From Sorghum bicolor (taxonomy: Eukaryota > Streptophyta > Magnoliopsida > Poales > Poaceae): a DNA stretch of 64,000 bases. The stretch spans positions 20,576,501 through 20,640,500 of the forward strand of contig NC_012870.2 of NCBI RefSeq assembly GCF_000003195.3. Reading direction: 5' to 3'. Both the position numbers and the translations under genes were made by a program. Shown piece after piece: positions 1 through 10,994 of the stretch. The notes beneath the pieces were generated by a model. The model was not told the origin of the DNA. It searched no databases and saw only the letters and a list, made by a program, of their open reading frames with translations. Position 1 is the stretch's first letter. Each line of letters begins with the position of its first letter.

Positions 1-1663
1 GATGAGACTCAAAGTAATGGCGGAGCTTGCGTCGGGCCAAAACTACAGCGTAGAGTAGTTTTTGGATCTGGGGGTATCGGGTCTTTGTATCGGATAGTAC
101 TTCACTGATGAAGTACACCGGTCTTTGGACCGGCAGGGCGTGCCCTTCTTCCTTCCTCTCGACCACGATAGCTGCGCTGGCCACCTGATCAGTGGCTGCG
201 ACGTAGAGGAGTGGTTCCCCCTTGGTGGGGGGCACCAGAATGGGAGGGTTGGTGAGCAGAGCCTTGAGCTTGTCAAGGGCTTCCTGGGCCTCGGGGGTCC
301 AGGAAAAATGCTCGGATTTCCTAAGTAACCTATACAGAGGTAACCCTTTTTCTCCGAGACGAGAGATGAAACAGCTTAGGGAGGCTAGACATCCCATGAC
401 CCTCTGTACTCCCTTTAGGTTACGGATCGGGCCCATGTTCGCGATGGCCGAGACCTTTTCTGGATTGGCCTCGATCCCTCGCTCAGACACAATAAACCCG
501 AGGAGCATGCCTCGGGGGACCCCAAAAACGCATTTTTCGGGGTTGAGTCTGATCCCCTTTGCCCTAAGGCATTGGAACGTTTCTTCAAGGTCGGCAACCA
601 GGCTGCTTGCTTTCCGGGATTTGACGACAATGTTGTCTACGTAAGCCTCTACCGTTTTGCCTATAAGGTTCCCAAAAACCTGGAGCATACATCGTTGATA
701 TGTAGCCCCCGCGTTCTTGAGGCCAAACGGCATGGTTACGTAGCAATACATTCCAAAAGGGGTGATGAAAGAAGTCGCGAGCTGGTCGGACTCTTTCATC
801 TTGATTTGGTGGTAACCGGAATAAGCATCAAGAAAAGATAAAATTTCACATCCCGCGGTGGAGTCAACTATCTGATCAATACGAGGTAATGGAAAGGGGT
901 TCTTTGGACATGCTTTATTTAAACTAGTATAGTCTATACACATCCTCCACTTCCCATTTTTCTTTTTAACTAGCACGGGGTTGGCTAACCACTCGGGATG
1001 GAATACCTCCTTGATGAATCCGGCCGCCAGCAACTTGTGGATCTCCTCCCCGATGGCCCGACGCTTCTCCTCGTCGAATCGGCGCAGGCATTGCTTCACG
1101 GGTTTGGAGCCGGCTCGGATGTCCAAGGAGTGCTCGGCGACTTTCCTCGGTATTCCAGGCATGTCTGAGGGACTCCACGCAAATATGTCGGCGTTTGCGC
1201 GGAGAAAGTCGACGAGCACCACTTCCTATTTGGGGTCGAGGCTGGAGCTAATCCTCAACGCCCTGCCTTCAGAGGTCCCGAGGTCGAGAAAGACTAGCTT
1301 GGTCTCCTCCGTTGGCTCGAAGCTCCCGGCGTGACGCTTGGGGTCGGGGACGTCTTGGTCACAGTCGCCGAGGCCGGTGAGGATGGCCAGAGACTCAGCC
1401 AGAGCCTCGGCCTGCTTAATGCACTCGACGTCGCACTGGTAGGCGTGCTGACTGGTCGTGCTGACGGTGATGATGCCCTTTGGCCCTGGCATCTTGAGCT
1501 TGAGGTAGGTATAGTTGGGGACGGCTGGCGTAGCATGGTCGTCCCAGGATCGCGTGGTAGGTCCCTGGGAACCCGACCACGTCGAAGGTGAGGACCTCCC
1601 CTCTAAAGTTGTTGGGGGTCCCGAAGCAGACGGGCAGATTGATCTGTCTGAGGGGGTGGGCAC
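1..1663 (-). pseudogene. gypsy pol: protease-RT linker, reverse transcriptase, start of RNase H
   Basis: The frame from 1663 is broken by a TAG at 1228-1226, then stays open to base 1 (about 408 codons). Readable RT blocks include [20 protein letters not shown], then [24 protein letters not shown] and the catalytic box, followed by the thumb and an RNase H start with LLYVAATD. The catalytic box reads YVDN instead of the usual YVDD: the codon at 634-632 is AAC, so the second catalytic aspartate is lost. The linker has PGPKGIITV and a DVEC block typical of grass gypsy elements. The fragment is truncated by the window edge. Confidence 0.88.
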
Positions 1664-2681
1664 GATGTCCCGGCACCACTCCGTGGAATGGTGCTGTGTC
1701 GTTCCTCAGCCGGGACTTGCTGATCCCCATGAGGGCCAGAGTCTCGGCGTAAAGGATGTTGAGGCCGCTGCCTCCGTCCATCAGCACCTTGGTGAGACGG
1801 GTCTCGGCGATGATGGGGTCGACGATCAGAGGATAGCTCCCGGGATTGGGGATCCGATCCGGGTGATCCTGCCTGTCGAACGTAATCACGCTCTCAGACC
1901 ACTTAAGGTACGAGGGCGTGACCGAGCTGACCGCGCAAACTTCCCGGAGTTCGCGCTTCCTCTGACTCGCAGTGAGGCGAGCCGTACGTCCCCCAAAGAT
2001 CAGGAGGCAGTTCTTGATCTTGGGGAAACCTTCCCCCTGGGGGTCGTCGTCTTTGGGGGGCTCTTCGGCGCTCTCCTTGGTGATGATGTTGGTATAGTAC
2101 CGGCGGAGGACGGTGCACTCCTCAAGGGTGTGCTTGGTGGGTCCCCTGTGATAGGGGCACGGCTTCTTCAACATCTCGTCGAAGAGACCGGGGCCAGCAG
2201 GAGTCCACTTGGGGTTCTTGCGATCGGCTGCGGCGACTAAGTTGTCGTCCGACTGACCCTGCTTCCCCTTGCGACCCTTCTTCTTCTTCTTGGGGTCGCG
2301 CGAGCCCGAGGCTTCGGTGGCCTCGGCCTTCTGTTTCCCCTTGACTGCGCCGTCGGAAAAAATGGCGCCAACTGCCTCTTCGCCTGAGGCAAAGTTGGTG
2401 GCGATGTCGAGCAGCTGGCTAGTGCTTGTGGGGGTCTTGCGTCCGAGCTCGTGTACGAGCTCCTTGCAAGTGGTGCCGGAAATGAAGGCTCCGATGACGT
2501 CGGAGTCCGTGATGTTGGGGAGCTCGGTGCACTGTTTGGAGAATCGCCGGATGAAGTCCCGGAGGGAGTCATCGGGCTTCTGCCGGCAGCTCCTGAGGTC
2601 CCAGGAGTTCCCAGGGCGCACGTATGTGCCCTGGAAGTTCCCAACGAAGATCCTGACCAGGTCAGCCCAGTCGTGGATCAT
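1416..2681 (-). pseudogene. gypsy gag C-terminal half and aspartic protease
   Basis: An open frame of 421 codons. The retrotransposon gag domain is at about residues 1-110 (RPGNSWDLRSCRQKPDDSLR, CTELPNI, FISGTTCKELVHELGR). A lysine-rich linker and a CPYHRGPTKHTLEEC block follow. The retropepsin segment lies at about residues 300-390, with VLMDGGSGLNILYAETL as the likely active-site region and AILGRPCY near its end. The last 40 or so residues are out of frame: the genuine linker continues in the neighbouring frame (1663-1226), so there is a frameshift near 1550-1600. The gag N-terminal part lies upstream at 3655-4287, and the link between them is broken. Confidence 0.85.
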
Positions 2682-3654
2682 GCGTTCAGGGAGGTGCTCG
2701 AGCCATGCCCTAGCCGTATCGGCCAGATGCAGCGGGAGGTTGCGGATGATGAGCAGGTCCTCGTCCGCTCCACCTAGCTGGCACGCTAGGCGGTAATCCG
2801 CCAGCCAGAGCTCAGGGTTGGTTTCCCCTGAGTACTTGGCGAGGTTGGCGGGCTGTCGGAATCGCGCCGGGAACTTAGCCCTGCGTATGGCCTCGCTGAA
2901 GACGCGGGGACCCGGAGGCTCTGGAGACGTGCTGCGGTCGTGATCGGGGTCGTACCTTCCACCTCGGCGCGGTCGTAGCGTCGAGACTCGGCTTCGTCCC
3001 TGTCACGCCGCCTGGCCTCGAGGGTGGCCCGAACGTCTGCGTCAGCCCCGACGCGTTCGTGGACTGATGGGGCCCTGTTGCCCCCTTGCGGGGCGGCGGA
3101 CCCTGCACCGTTGGTGCCTTGTTAGGAGGGGGTCGGTCCTCTTGGCGTCTCGTGCCATAGGATTGTGATGCAGAACTTTCTGCGTTCTGCACCACAGCCT
3201 GCTCTAGGAGGCCACGTAGCCCCTGGCGCACTCTCCTTCCCTCAGGGGTCGTTGGCTCGGGCATCGCCCTGAGGAGGAGTGCAGCGGCCATCACGTTCTG
3301 GCTGGCCGTGCTGAAGACCGGGGCGTCACCCCCTTGGTCCTCGACGATACGGCGGTTGACGTCGCGGGCGCGGCGTCTAGCTTCACCCCCGTCTCTGCGG
3401 CCGGACGGGTCTCGGACCAGGGCCTCGCGGAGTTGGCGGAAGCGTGCGCGTTCTTCTTCGAGCCTGGCCTCCAGCTCATTGAGCTGCTCGAGGTTAGGGC
3501 GGTGTCCTCCTACTGGGGCTGATGCTACCCCACGGGCTCCAGGATTGGTCCCGGGAGTAGGGTTGGGAGGTGGGATCGCATTCTTGTGCCTAGAGGGTCC
3601 TTCGCCCCCCTGGGCGTTATGCGGCGTCCCTCCTACTTCCAGGTTGAAACATTC

Positions 3655-4287
3655 TCACGACGGGTCATAGCTCCCGTCGTCAGAGTCGGAGTAGCCGAGA
3701 CAATAGTTGCTGGCCTCCAAGAAGCGTATGAAGGTCTCCGGGTCGCCACACCCGGAAAAGTCAGCGTCGGCCCACTCGTCGTCCCCTGAGGTAGGATCCT
3801 CCGGATATGACGAAACGGGGGGTGTGGAGATAAGATCCAGGGTAGATCTTAGGTGGTGCCCTGGAAGATCCACGTACGCACTTAACGAAGTGCTCACGGA
3901 AGAGGCGTAGGTGGCGGCCGCGTTCTTGAGCCCGAAAGGGAACTCGGGAGGTGCCGCTGTCTCTCCTCCATCCACAGGTGGAGGAGGACAGGATGTTGAG
4001 GCCCCTTTGTCCCCCTTGCGGGGGACGGGCGTGGGCCGTGCCTTCCCCTTCGACCGGGGCGGGACGGGAGGCCGCGATGATCCCTTGTTGGTCCTGGGAG
4101 CGGAGCTTGATGCCCCGCGAGCCCTTCCTCTAGCGCCTGTCGGGCCGGAGGAACGGGCGACCTGGTGAAGAATATGCGGGGGGAGGGCTGTACGGACCCT
4201 GGCCTTAGTGGTAGGATCAGAGATCCCGGATCTCTGACGCCCCCTCCGGGTGCCCCTCGCACTGCGTCCCGAACGACTCCCATGCAC
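3655..4287 (-). pseudogene. gypsy gag N-terminal region
   Basis: A 210-codon frame rich in Arg, Pro, Gly and Ser. It ends with an acidic block containing FLEASNYCLGYSDSDDGSYDP, typical of the N-terminal gag segment of grass Tat-type elements. It lies between the primer-binding site (4488-4497) and the main gag domain. From 2682 to 3654 the sequence is still gag-like in composition, but no single frame spans it, so gag is split by frameshifts. Lineage recognition is from memory of related proteins. Confidence 0.6.
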
Positions 4288-4487
4288 TGACTATGGTGGG
4301 ATCGGCTCGGGGCGAGGCTCGACATCACCACGTGGCGGGAGTAGGACCATGTCGTAGCCGGAACCGAGGGACATGAACTCCAAACTCCCGAACATCATGA
4401 TGGTGCCGCTGCGGAGTGGGTGAAATCCGTCTGCCATCCAAGCCTTCCCAGTAGGGACAGGTGAATGTCACGCAGAAGTCCCCTACC

Positions 4488-4497
4488 TGGCGCGCCA
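4488..4497 (-). other. primer-binding site of the gypsy element
   Basis: The minus strand reads TGGCGCGCCA two bases after the LTR end at 4500. This is the expected place and style for the tRNA primer site of grass Tat-type elements. Confidence 0.7.
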
Positions 4498-4825
4498 ACT
4501 ATCGGCGTCTAGATTCGTGGTCTAGACACAAACGAGTATAAGTTTGCGTGACTACCCAAGCCTGGATGGTGATGCAAGTGAGACACAGAGGGTTTATACT
4601 GGTTCGGGCCTGGAACGCCCTACGTCCAGTGAGATCGGGGGTCTGTATAGCCTTGCATCCAAAGGTGCTTGTAGTAGGGGGGTACAAGCAGGTTGCGAGA
4701 GAGGGCTAAGTCCTAGGTCTCGACTTTGTGGTGGATAGAGTGATGGTCGCTGCTCTGTGAGAGAGTGTGAGGGTTGTATATGTGAATCCTGATCAACCTG
4801 CCTTTAGTTGTGAGCCCTGGCTCCC

Positions 4826-4833
4826 CTTTTATA
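4826..4833 (-). promoter_or_regulatory. TATA box of the gypsy LTR
   Basis: The minus strand reads TATAAAAG inside the LTR, downstream of the GC-rich tandem array, where an LTR core promoter is expected. Confidence 0.5.
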
Positions 4834-5272
4834 GTCTCAAGGGGAGACAGGTATTTACATGAGTAAATTTTCTTCTACCGAGTGGAAGAGTTACAGCCCC
4901 GACCCTGTTGAAGCTTGTCCATCTTGTCCTTGAGGGATGGTTGACAGCATGGCTGCTCCTGTAGAGGGTTACCGAGCCCTGTAGGAGTCGTGGGGGTCGG
5001 ATCGGTGATGCTGCTGATGGTCCCGTTAATAGTGGGAGAAGACAGTGAACAGTGACGCTAGTTAACCTTCCCCATCCCTTTTTTGCTGTGAGGCAGTACG
5101 CCACAGTGAAAGAGATAAGGTTGCATAGTGAAAGAGGTAAGGCTACAGTGACCAGGGTGGTTGGAACAGTCGACACCCTGCCCTGCTGCGGTATGGGCGT
5201 CATAGCGCCTGTCACGTCGTGGGTACGGGCGCCGTGTGGTGGAAATCTTGTAGACCTGGTGGAGCGGGGTCC

Positions 5273-5480
5273 GGCGTCCGAGGCCCGAAGGGATCGGGCG
5301 AGACGGAACTTTCGTCCGAGGTCCGGAGGGGTCGGGCGAGTCGGGACTTGCGTCCGAGGCCCTGATGGGTCGGGCGAGTCGGGACTTGCGTCCGAGGCCC
5401 TGATGGGTCGGGCGAGTCGGAACTTGCGTCCGAGGCCCTGAGAGGTCGGGCGAGTCGGAACTTGCGTCCGAGGCCCTGAG
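5273..5480. repeat. 38-bp tandem repeats in the gypsy LTR
   Basis: About five copies of a unit containing CGTCCGAGGCCCTGA and GGGTCGGGCGAGTCGG. The last three copies are nearly identical and the first is diverged. The array is CpG-rich and lies upstream of the LTR TATA box on the minus strand. Confidence 0.85.
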
Positions 5481-5607
5481 GATCAGATGAGCTGGGGACC
5501 GTGCCCCGGTGATTATGGTTAATATGCTCTGTTTTTTGCGTTTTTTATTACTCTGATTTGGGTATCCCTTTTTATGGTACCCAACAAGCTTCAACTTAGA
5601 AATCTAG

Positions 5608-6234
5608 ATTGTTCCTCACAATTCTCGTGCGCGGTGGTTTTCAATGAATGAAGTGGTGGATGCTGACCGCACTAACTTCACTGGGCTGGTTCAAGATGTT
5701 GTGGACAAGTATCCTCATGAGTACAGTGACATAGTTAACATGTTTTACTTCTGCACAGAGGCTAAGGTAAACATCCAAGTCCGCAGTGACCAATATCTGG
5801 TAAAAATGTTTACAAAGCATAGGGCTTCTAGAACATGCTTGTTGACTATTGCAGACCGTAGCCCAAGTAGTGAGCCCCCTGTGCTTCTTGATTGGGATTC
5901 TGGTAGCCCAAGCACTGTGAACACAGTTGAACCCCCATTCACCCCCTCAATTCCTTGTCCAAACTTAGCAGAACCAAGCTATGCCACACAGAGTCAATCT
6001 GCTGAACCTGGGAACCTGGCAAACCCAAATCCAATGAATAAGCATGTGGGTGTTGATGATGAAGGGATGAATATTGATCTTGGTCCAAACTATCCCCCTC
6101 CTCCTAATCGTGAGAGTGAAAGTGGGCAGAGTTTTGGTGCTGATGACTGCTCTAAGACAGACTCTGATGATGCCACCTCTGATGATGATGTAGAAGACAT
6201 AGATGATATGGTTAAAGATAGGCAGAGCTCCTAG
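5608..6234 (+). pseudogene. MuDR/MULE transposase N-terminal exon fragment
   Basis: The frame from the ATG at 5644 gives 196 codons. It is also open back to 5608, just after a possible splice acceptor CTAG. The text SMNEVVDADRTNF, then DVVDKYPHEYSDIVNMFYFC and QVRSDQYLVKMFTKH resembles the PB1-like N-terminal domain of grass Mutator-like transposases. It is followed by a Pro/Ser-rich stretch and an acidic tail of Asp and Ser. The MuDR DNA-binding domain, zinc finger and catalytic core are absent. The upstream part was probably cut off by the LTR that ends at 5586. Family recognition is from memory. Confidence 0.65.
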
Positions 6235-6325
6235 CTAAGCTAGCTTGTGGTATTATAGTTGTCATGGTTGACCATTGAGCTCGTGTGCGCCGCCATCACA
6301 TCAGTGTAGGCCATCACAACTTAAT

Positions 6326-6565
6326 GAGGACTATTTAAGTTTTTGGATTTTGACATGGTAGTATTTTCATTTTATTTTGACAAACATTGTCTAATCATGG
6401 AGTAACTAGGCTTAAAAGATCAGTTTCGCGATTTACAGGCAAATTGTACAATTAGTTTTTATTTTTCATCTATATTTAATGCTCTATATATGCATGTGGC
6501 GTAAGATTCGATGTGATGAAGAATCTTAAAAAGTTTTAGTTTTTGAGGTGAACTAAATAAAACCT
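6326..6565. mobile_element. degenerate MITE of the GGCCTTGTTTAG family
   Basis: The interior shares the family core: GACAAACATTGTCTAATCAT, GTACAATTAGTTTTTATTTT, CTATATTTAATGCT and GATTCGATGTGA. The ends are worn and no target-site duplication is readable. Confidence 0.6.
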
Positions 6566-6759
6566 GAGTGTAAGGTTGAGAGTCAGTTGTGGCCCCCTTG
6601 TCTCCGTGCGCATACATTCAAGGCAAGTCGCTCATTTGGCTGATAAGCCATGACAGAAAGTATTGTTGGATGATTTTTGTAAAAAATAATATTGCTGAAT
6701 AGCTGGTAGATTCGACTAATAAACTCAAGCGAACATGACCCACCATTTTTATTGCCGTC

Positions 6760-7437
6760 TTCTACCTTTTGCCCACCCTCGACTGCCAGACGATTTTAAA
6801 AATTGATTTTTCAAAGATGGTTTTAAAACCATACCTACATATTGATTTTCAGAGATGGTTTTATCAAGGCAGCCGTCTTTAAAAATCGATTTTATAGTCG
6901 GTTAACTTAAGTCAACCATCCCTAATTTTTTTATTTTTTTAAAAAATCATTTAGGAATTGTTAAAAAATCATTAGAAAGTCGTAAAAAAGAAAAAAAATC
7001 TGGCTATTTCTGAGTGCAATAGCTAGGATTTGACCCATAACCTCTTCCTTGCATGATAGCCACCTACACACATCTACTTATGACTACTTATATGAATGTT
7101 ATCTATTTGTAATAATATGTACGAATCTTGTAATCAATATTTTGACTTATAAAGTTTTTAATCTTATCAAGCTCTATAATTTTGATATATATTTTGTTTT
7201 CATCCAACTTTATCTGAAAAAGTTACGAAATTATTTATATTGCAACTATCTGTAAGGGCAGTTGACTAGAGATCACATATTTTCATATGCGGTTAACATA
7301 AGCAACCGTCTCTAGAAATCATATTTCCAGAAGTGACTCTCCTTAACCTAACCGTCCTTACAAATAGTTTTTAGTGGCGATTTACTTAACAGAGCCGCCC
7401 CTAAAATATATTTCTAGATGGCGGTCTATAAGCTACA
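6760..7437 (-). mobile_element. possible degraded CACTA-like element
   Basis: On the minus strand the block starts CACTGTAGCTTATAG at 7437. It is full of short repeats in both orientations, such as AGAGACGGTT and AACCGTCTCT-type pieces at 6815-6860, 6890-6925 and 7255-7385. Such subterminal repeats are common in grass CACTA elements. The other terminus is not clear and no transposase is present. Confidence 0.35.
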
Positions 7438-7580
7438 GTGCTCCCAGAGCTAGTTAGAAATGATTTGCTAAGTGTTCCAGTAAAAAAAAATAGGAGGCGT
7501 CTTTAAAAACTTTTTTTTGTACTAATGACACTTTGCTAGTTGCTACACGAACTCATTGCTGCATATGCTTGTGCATCGAA

Positions 7581-7826
7581 GGCCTTGTTTAGTTTCCACC
7601 AATAATCAAAAACTTTTCAAGATTTTATGTCACATCGAATTTTACGGCACATGCATGCATGAAGCATTAAATATAGATGAAAATAAAAACTAATTGCATA
7701 ATTTGCATGTAAAGCATGAGACAAATTTTTTAAATCTAGTTATTCCATGATTGGACATATTTATCAAATAAAAACGAAAGTGGTACAACAGCGAAATTTA
7801 AAAACAATTCGCAACTAAACATGGCC
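7581..7826. mobile_element. MITE, GGCCTTGTTTAG family
   Basis: Starts GGCCTTGTTTAGTTTCC and ends AACTAAACATGGCC. The family core lies inside (ATTAAATATAGATGAAAATA, AACTAATTGCATAATTTGC). A 3-bp direct repeat GAA flanks both ends (7578-7580 and 7827-7829). Confidence 0.85.
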
Positions 7827-7919
7827 GAAATTGTTACTTGGATTAGAGTCAAGCTCTCCTCCCTCCAACATCAACATTAGGCGTCTTTACACGACTCTTA
7901 ATTAGTTGTACGTGCTAGT

Positions 7920-9110
7920 GCTACCGCCCCCCTTTTCCAATAACCACCCCGGCCCCCTAAACGGCTCACAGGGAAAGCGAAGCGGCAGTGGCGCAAGGAA
8001 GCGGCAGGCAGCGGGCGTCACGTCAGCGGGCCGTCGTTGGACCAAACTTGTGGCGGAACGGCACGGTTCTCGGCCCCGGTGACAGACGACGAAGGCCTGC
8101 GACTGCGAGAGCGAGAGATGCAGGGCCGCGCCAACCATGGGAGCCGGCCGGCGGCATACTGGAGCTAGCTGGATGTGGCGGACCATCGAAGGCATGGTCT
8201 GAGATTTGCAGCCTCGTCGTCGTGCCTGATCCCAGGCTATTTGTAGGCCACCTGATGGCACAATCGATCCGAACCACACCTTGCCGTTCTTGGTCTGCCA
8301 TCATCGCAGGGCTCCGATATCACACAAGCCCGGCCGGCTGCTCGGGTGGAATCACGCAAAATCCCCGTTGGCGACGGAGCAAAAGTGGCGGAACCCCCGT
8401 AGGCGCGGCGTGAACCCGGTAGCCACGTCCCGGAGTCCCCAACCGCGCGTCACCGTACCTCCGCTCAATCCCATCCGTCCACCCTCTCTTTCTTCCCATC
8501 ACAGCAGCGTGCACCCCGATTGTTCTTGTTCCCGACACAGCATCTTCACTGTGCGCACGTTTGGGCCGTAGCAGCTGGCCACTAGTAGCTACTCCTGCTC
8601 TTCTCAGATGAATACTGTATGAGGTCCGTCCATCCATGGGAAAGACGGCCAGCACCAGCACACACATGTCGCGGCGACGTACAAAACGGCCGGGGCGGGG
8701 GGGCTCTGAGCCCCTGAACTCACGCCGCGCTCCCGGGCGACCCGGAGCCTGCCTGGCCTCCGAGGCCCCGACCCATCGGTCAGACTGTGCGTGCGTAGCG
8801 ACACCGGCGACCATGTGAGTCCAGTCGTCGACGGCCGGGAGCCAGCCCGGGACGGACCCCGGGTCCGGGAGGAAAAGCCCAGCCGGCCGGTCGTCGCCAG
8901 GGCCAGGCTCGCCTCGCTCGTTTCTGGATCGTACGTGTTGCCCGGCGGGACGTGCCAAGAGCCGCCCCCACCCCACGCCTATGACGACGCCAGACTCGAC
9001 GTCGTACGGCTTGCTAAAACAAGGGGCCGGGCCCCTGTACGCATGCGTCTGGCTTCGCTTTACAAGTTGCCATTAGTAGAAGTACTACGTACAGTAATGT
9101 GTGCAGGTGA
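7920..9110. other. GC-rich intergenic island, no gene recognised
   Basis: About 1.2 kb that is much richer in G, C and CpG than its flanks. Several open frames exist on both strands, the longest being 8320-8976 on the minus strand, but none shows a known domain and they overlap each other. It may be an old captured or promoter-like segment; I cannot assign it. Confidence 0.4.
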
Positions 9111-9214
9111 CGTGACGTGATAGGCGGCTATACTGTGTGTCACTGTCGCTTCGGTACGCTCTGCCCGCTTCACTGTACCGTAGAGCGTACTGTCACTATG
9201 CACTGGTACTGTAA

Positions 9215-9455
9215 GGCCTTGTTTGTGATTTTTTTTTTTAATTTCGCTACTTTATCACTTTCGTTTTTAATTGACAAATATTGTTTAATTATGGAGTAAT
9301 TAGGCTTAAAAGATTCGTCTCGTGATTTACAGATAAACTGTACAATTAGTTTTTGTTTTTATCTATATTTAATGTTTAATGAATATGTCATAAGATTCGA
9401 TGTGACGGGGAACTTTGAAATTTTTTTGGTTTTTGGTAAAAACTAAAACAAGGCC
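9215..9455. mobile_element. MITE, GGCCTTGTTTAG family
   Basis: Left end GGCCTTGTTTGTG, right end AACTAAAACAAGGCC, and the family core in between (AATTGACAAATATTGTTTAA, AGATTCGTCTCGTGATTTAC). The left flank is TAA. Confidence 0.85.
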
Positions 9456-9458
9456 TAT

Positions 9459-9700
9459 GCCTTGTTCAGTTCCTGAGTGAAAAAATTTCGGGACATTTTA
9501 GCACTTTCGTTGTTTTTGGTAATTATTGTCTAACTATAGACTAAGTAGGCTCAAAAGATTCGTCTCGTCAATTTCGACCAAACTGTGCAATTAGTTTTTA
9601 TTTTCGTCTATATTTAATACTCCATGCATGCATCTAAAGATTCGATGTGACGTGAAATCTTAAAAAATTTTGGATTTTTGGATGGAAGTAAACAAGGCCC
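9459..9700. mobile_element. MITE, GGCCTTGTTTAG family, adjacent copy
   Basis: Starts GCCTTGTTCAGTTCC three bases after the previous copy and ends GTAAACAAGGCCC. The core has CAATTAGTTTTTATTTTCG and GATTCGATGTGACGTG. Confidence 0.8.
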
Positions 9701-9720
9701 TAAGAGAAGTGGGCAAATAG

Positions 9721-10208
9721 GGCCGTGTTTACTTCCTCAACAAAAAATTCCGTGATACTGTAGCACTTTCGTTTGTTTGTGGTAATTATTGTACAACCAT
9801 GGACTAACTAGGCTCAAAAGATTTTTCTCATCAATTCCGACCAAACTGTGCAATTAGTTTTTATTTTTATTTATATTTAATACTACATACATATGTCTAA
9901 AGATTCGATGTGACAGGGAATCTTGAAAAATTTTGGGTTTTTGAGTGGAAGTTAGGCCTTGTTTAGTTCCCAAAAAATTTTGCAAAATTTTTCAGATTCC
10001 CCGTCACATCAAATCTTTAGACGCATGCATGAAGTATTAAATATAGACGAAAATAAAAACTAATTGCACAGTTTGGTCGGAATTGACGAGACGAATCTTT
10101 TGAGTCTATTTAGTACATGATTGGATAATATTTGTCAAATACAAACGAAAGTGGTATGATTCCTATTTTGCAAAATTTTTTAGAACTAAACAAGGCCTAA
10201 ACAAGGCC
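9721..10208. mobile_element. MITE, GGCCTTGTTTAG family, split by another copy
   Basis: Starts GGCCGTGTTTACTTCC. Its right end is interrupted at 9954 by a second MITE and resumes at 10198-10208 as TAAACAAGGCC. The outer flanks are TAG on both sides (9718-9720 and 10209-10211), which supports the split reading. Confidence 0.75.
9955..10197. mobile_element. MITE, GGCCTTGTTTAG family, nested copy
   Basis: Opposite-orientation copy: GGCCTTGTTTAGTTCCC at the left, AACTAAACAAGGCC at the right. It is inserted in the last bases of the MITE at 9721-10208. It is nearly the same as the copy at 24326-24568. Confidence 0.85.
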
Positions 10209-10322
10209 TAGGTTTGATCTCCCGAATCTCTCAACTATTTAATAGTATTTTTTTTCTTACAACAAATTAGCTAATAATACTCCAAACTAAAGGTTGGCTC
10301 CATCAGCGGTTGGCCTGTGGTA

Positions 10323-10548
10323 CCCCCTCCGTTCGAAAACGGAATTTCTAGGTTTGTTTAGTTTAATTAAATTTATAAAAATAATATATAACTTTAAATA
10401 AATATACTATAAAATACATTTTAGGGTGAATGAAATAATAATCATTTTATATCATATATATTTATATCTTTTTATAAAATATTTGTCAAAATAAAGATGA
10501 TTTGACTTAACACCTTAGCTAGAATTACTCTTTTTTATATTGGGAGGG
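10323..10548. mobile_element. Stowaway-like MITE
   Basis: Left end CCCCCTCCGTTCG after TA; right end TATTGGGAGGG before TA. AT-rich interior with no coding potential. Confidence 0.6.
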
Positions 10549-10552
10549 TATA

Positions 10553-10808
10553 CTCCCTCCATCATAAAATAAGTGTAGTTTTCCTTTTTTGAGAAGTCAA
10601 CTGCTTCAACTCTGAACAAATATATATACAAAAAAATATTAATATTTATCAAATATAATTAGTAGATCGTTGAATTTATTTTCATACTAAACTTATTTGG
10701 AAATACAAATATATATGATATTTTTTACAAATCTAATCAAACTTAAGAAAATTTGATCGGTACAAATATCACAATATCATTTATTTTGGGATGGAGGGAC
10801 CGAGGGAG
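10553..10808. mobile_element. Stowaway-like MITE
   Basis: Left end CTCCCTCCATCATAAAATA, right end GATGGAGGGACCGAGGGAG, flanked by TA on both sides (10551-10552 and 10809-10810), as expected for Tc1/mariner-type MITEs. Confidence 0.8.
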
Positions 10809-10994
10809 TATACTGTTCTCTCACTTTCTCTGTATATAACTCCCATTTAGCACCTACATGAGTAGCTAGCTTAGTAATTTAGATCATATTAGCAGTAAAT
10901 ATTTACATATTTATGTAAAAAGTTCATCAAAATAAAGATGATTTGACTTCATATCGTAGCCAGAAAATCACTCTTTATATTAGGAGGGTATCTA

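Larger units (their letters stand above)
1..5586 (-). mobile_element. Ty3/gypsy LTR retrotransposon, Tat-type, 5' part
   Basis: Read on the minus strand, the order is LTR (5586-4500), primer-binding site, gag, protease, reverse transcriptase and the start of RNase H, which runs off the left edge. The 3' part and the second LTR lie outside the window, so no target-site duplication can be checked. The order protease-RT-RNase H before integrase is the Ty3/gypsy arrangement. The gag style and the CPYHRGPTKHTLEEC block match the large grass Tat-type families. The coding part carries a stop and frameshifts, so this copy is not autonomous. Confidence 0.9.
4500..5586 (-). repeat. gypsy 5' LTR (1,087 bp)
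   Basis: On the minus strand the LTR starts TGTTGGGTACC at 5586 and ends at 4500 just before the primer-binding site. The terminal dinucleotide reads TA instead of CA, consistent with a C-to-T change. It contains a TATA box (4826-4833) and a 38-bp tandem array (about 5273-5480). The right boundary directly abuts the MULE fragment. Confidence 0.8.

Noticed and set aside
1515..2240. 241-codon plus-strand frame opposite the gypsy gag-protease
   Set aside because: Shadow of the minus-strand coding region; no recognisable domain.
8320..8976. 218-codon minus-strand frame in the GC-rich island
   Set aside because: No domain, no codon pattern I recognise, and it overlaps long frames on the other strand, as expected from high GC.
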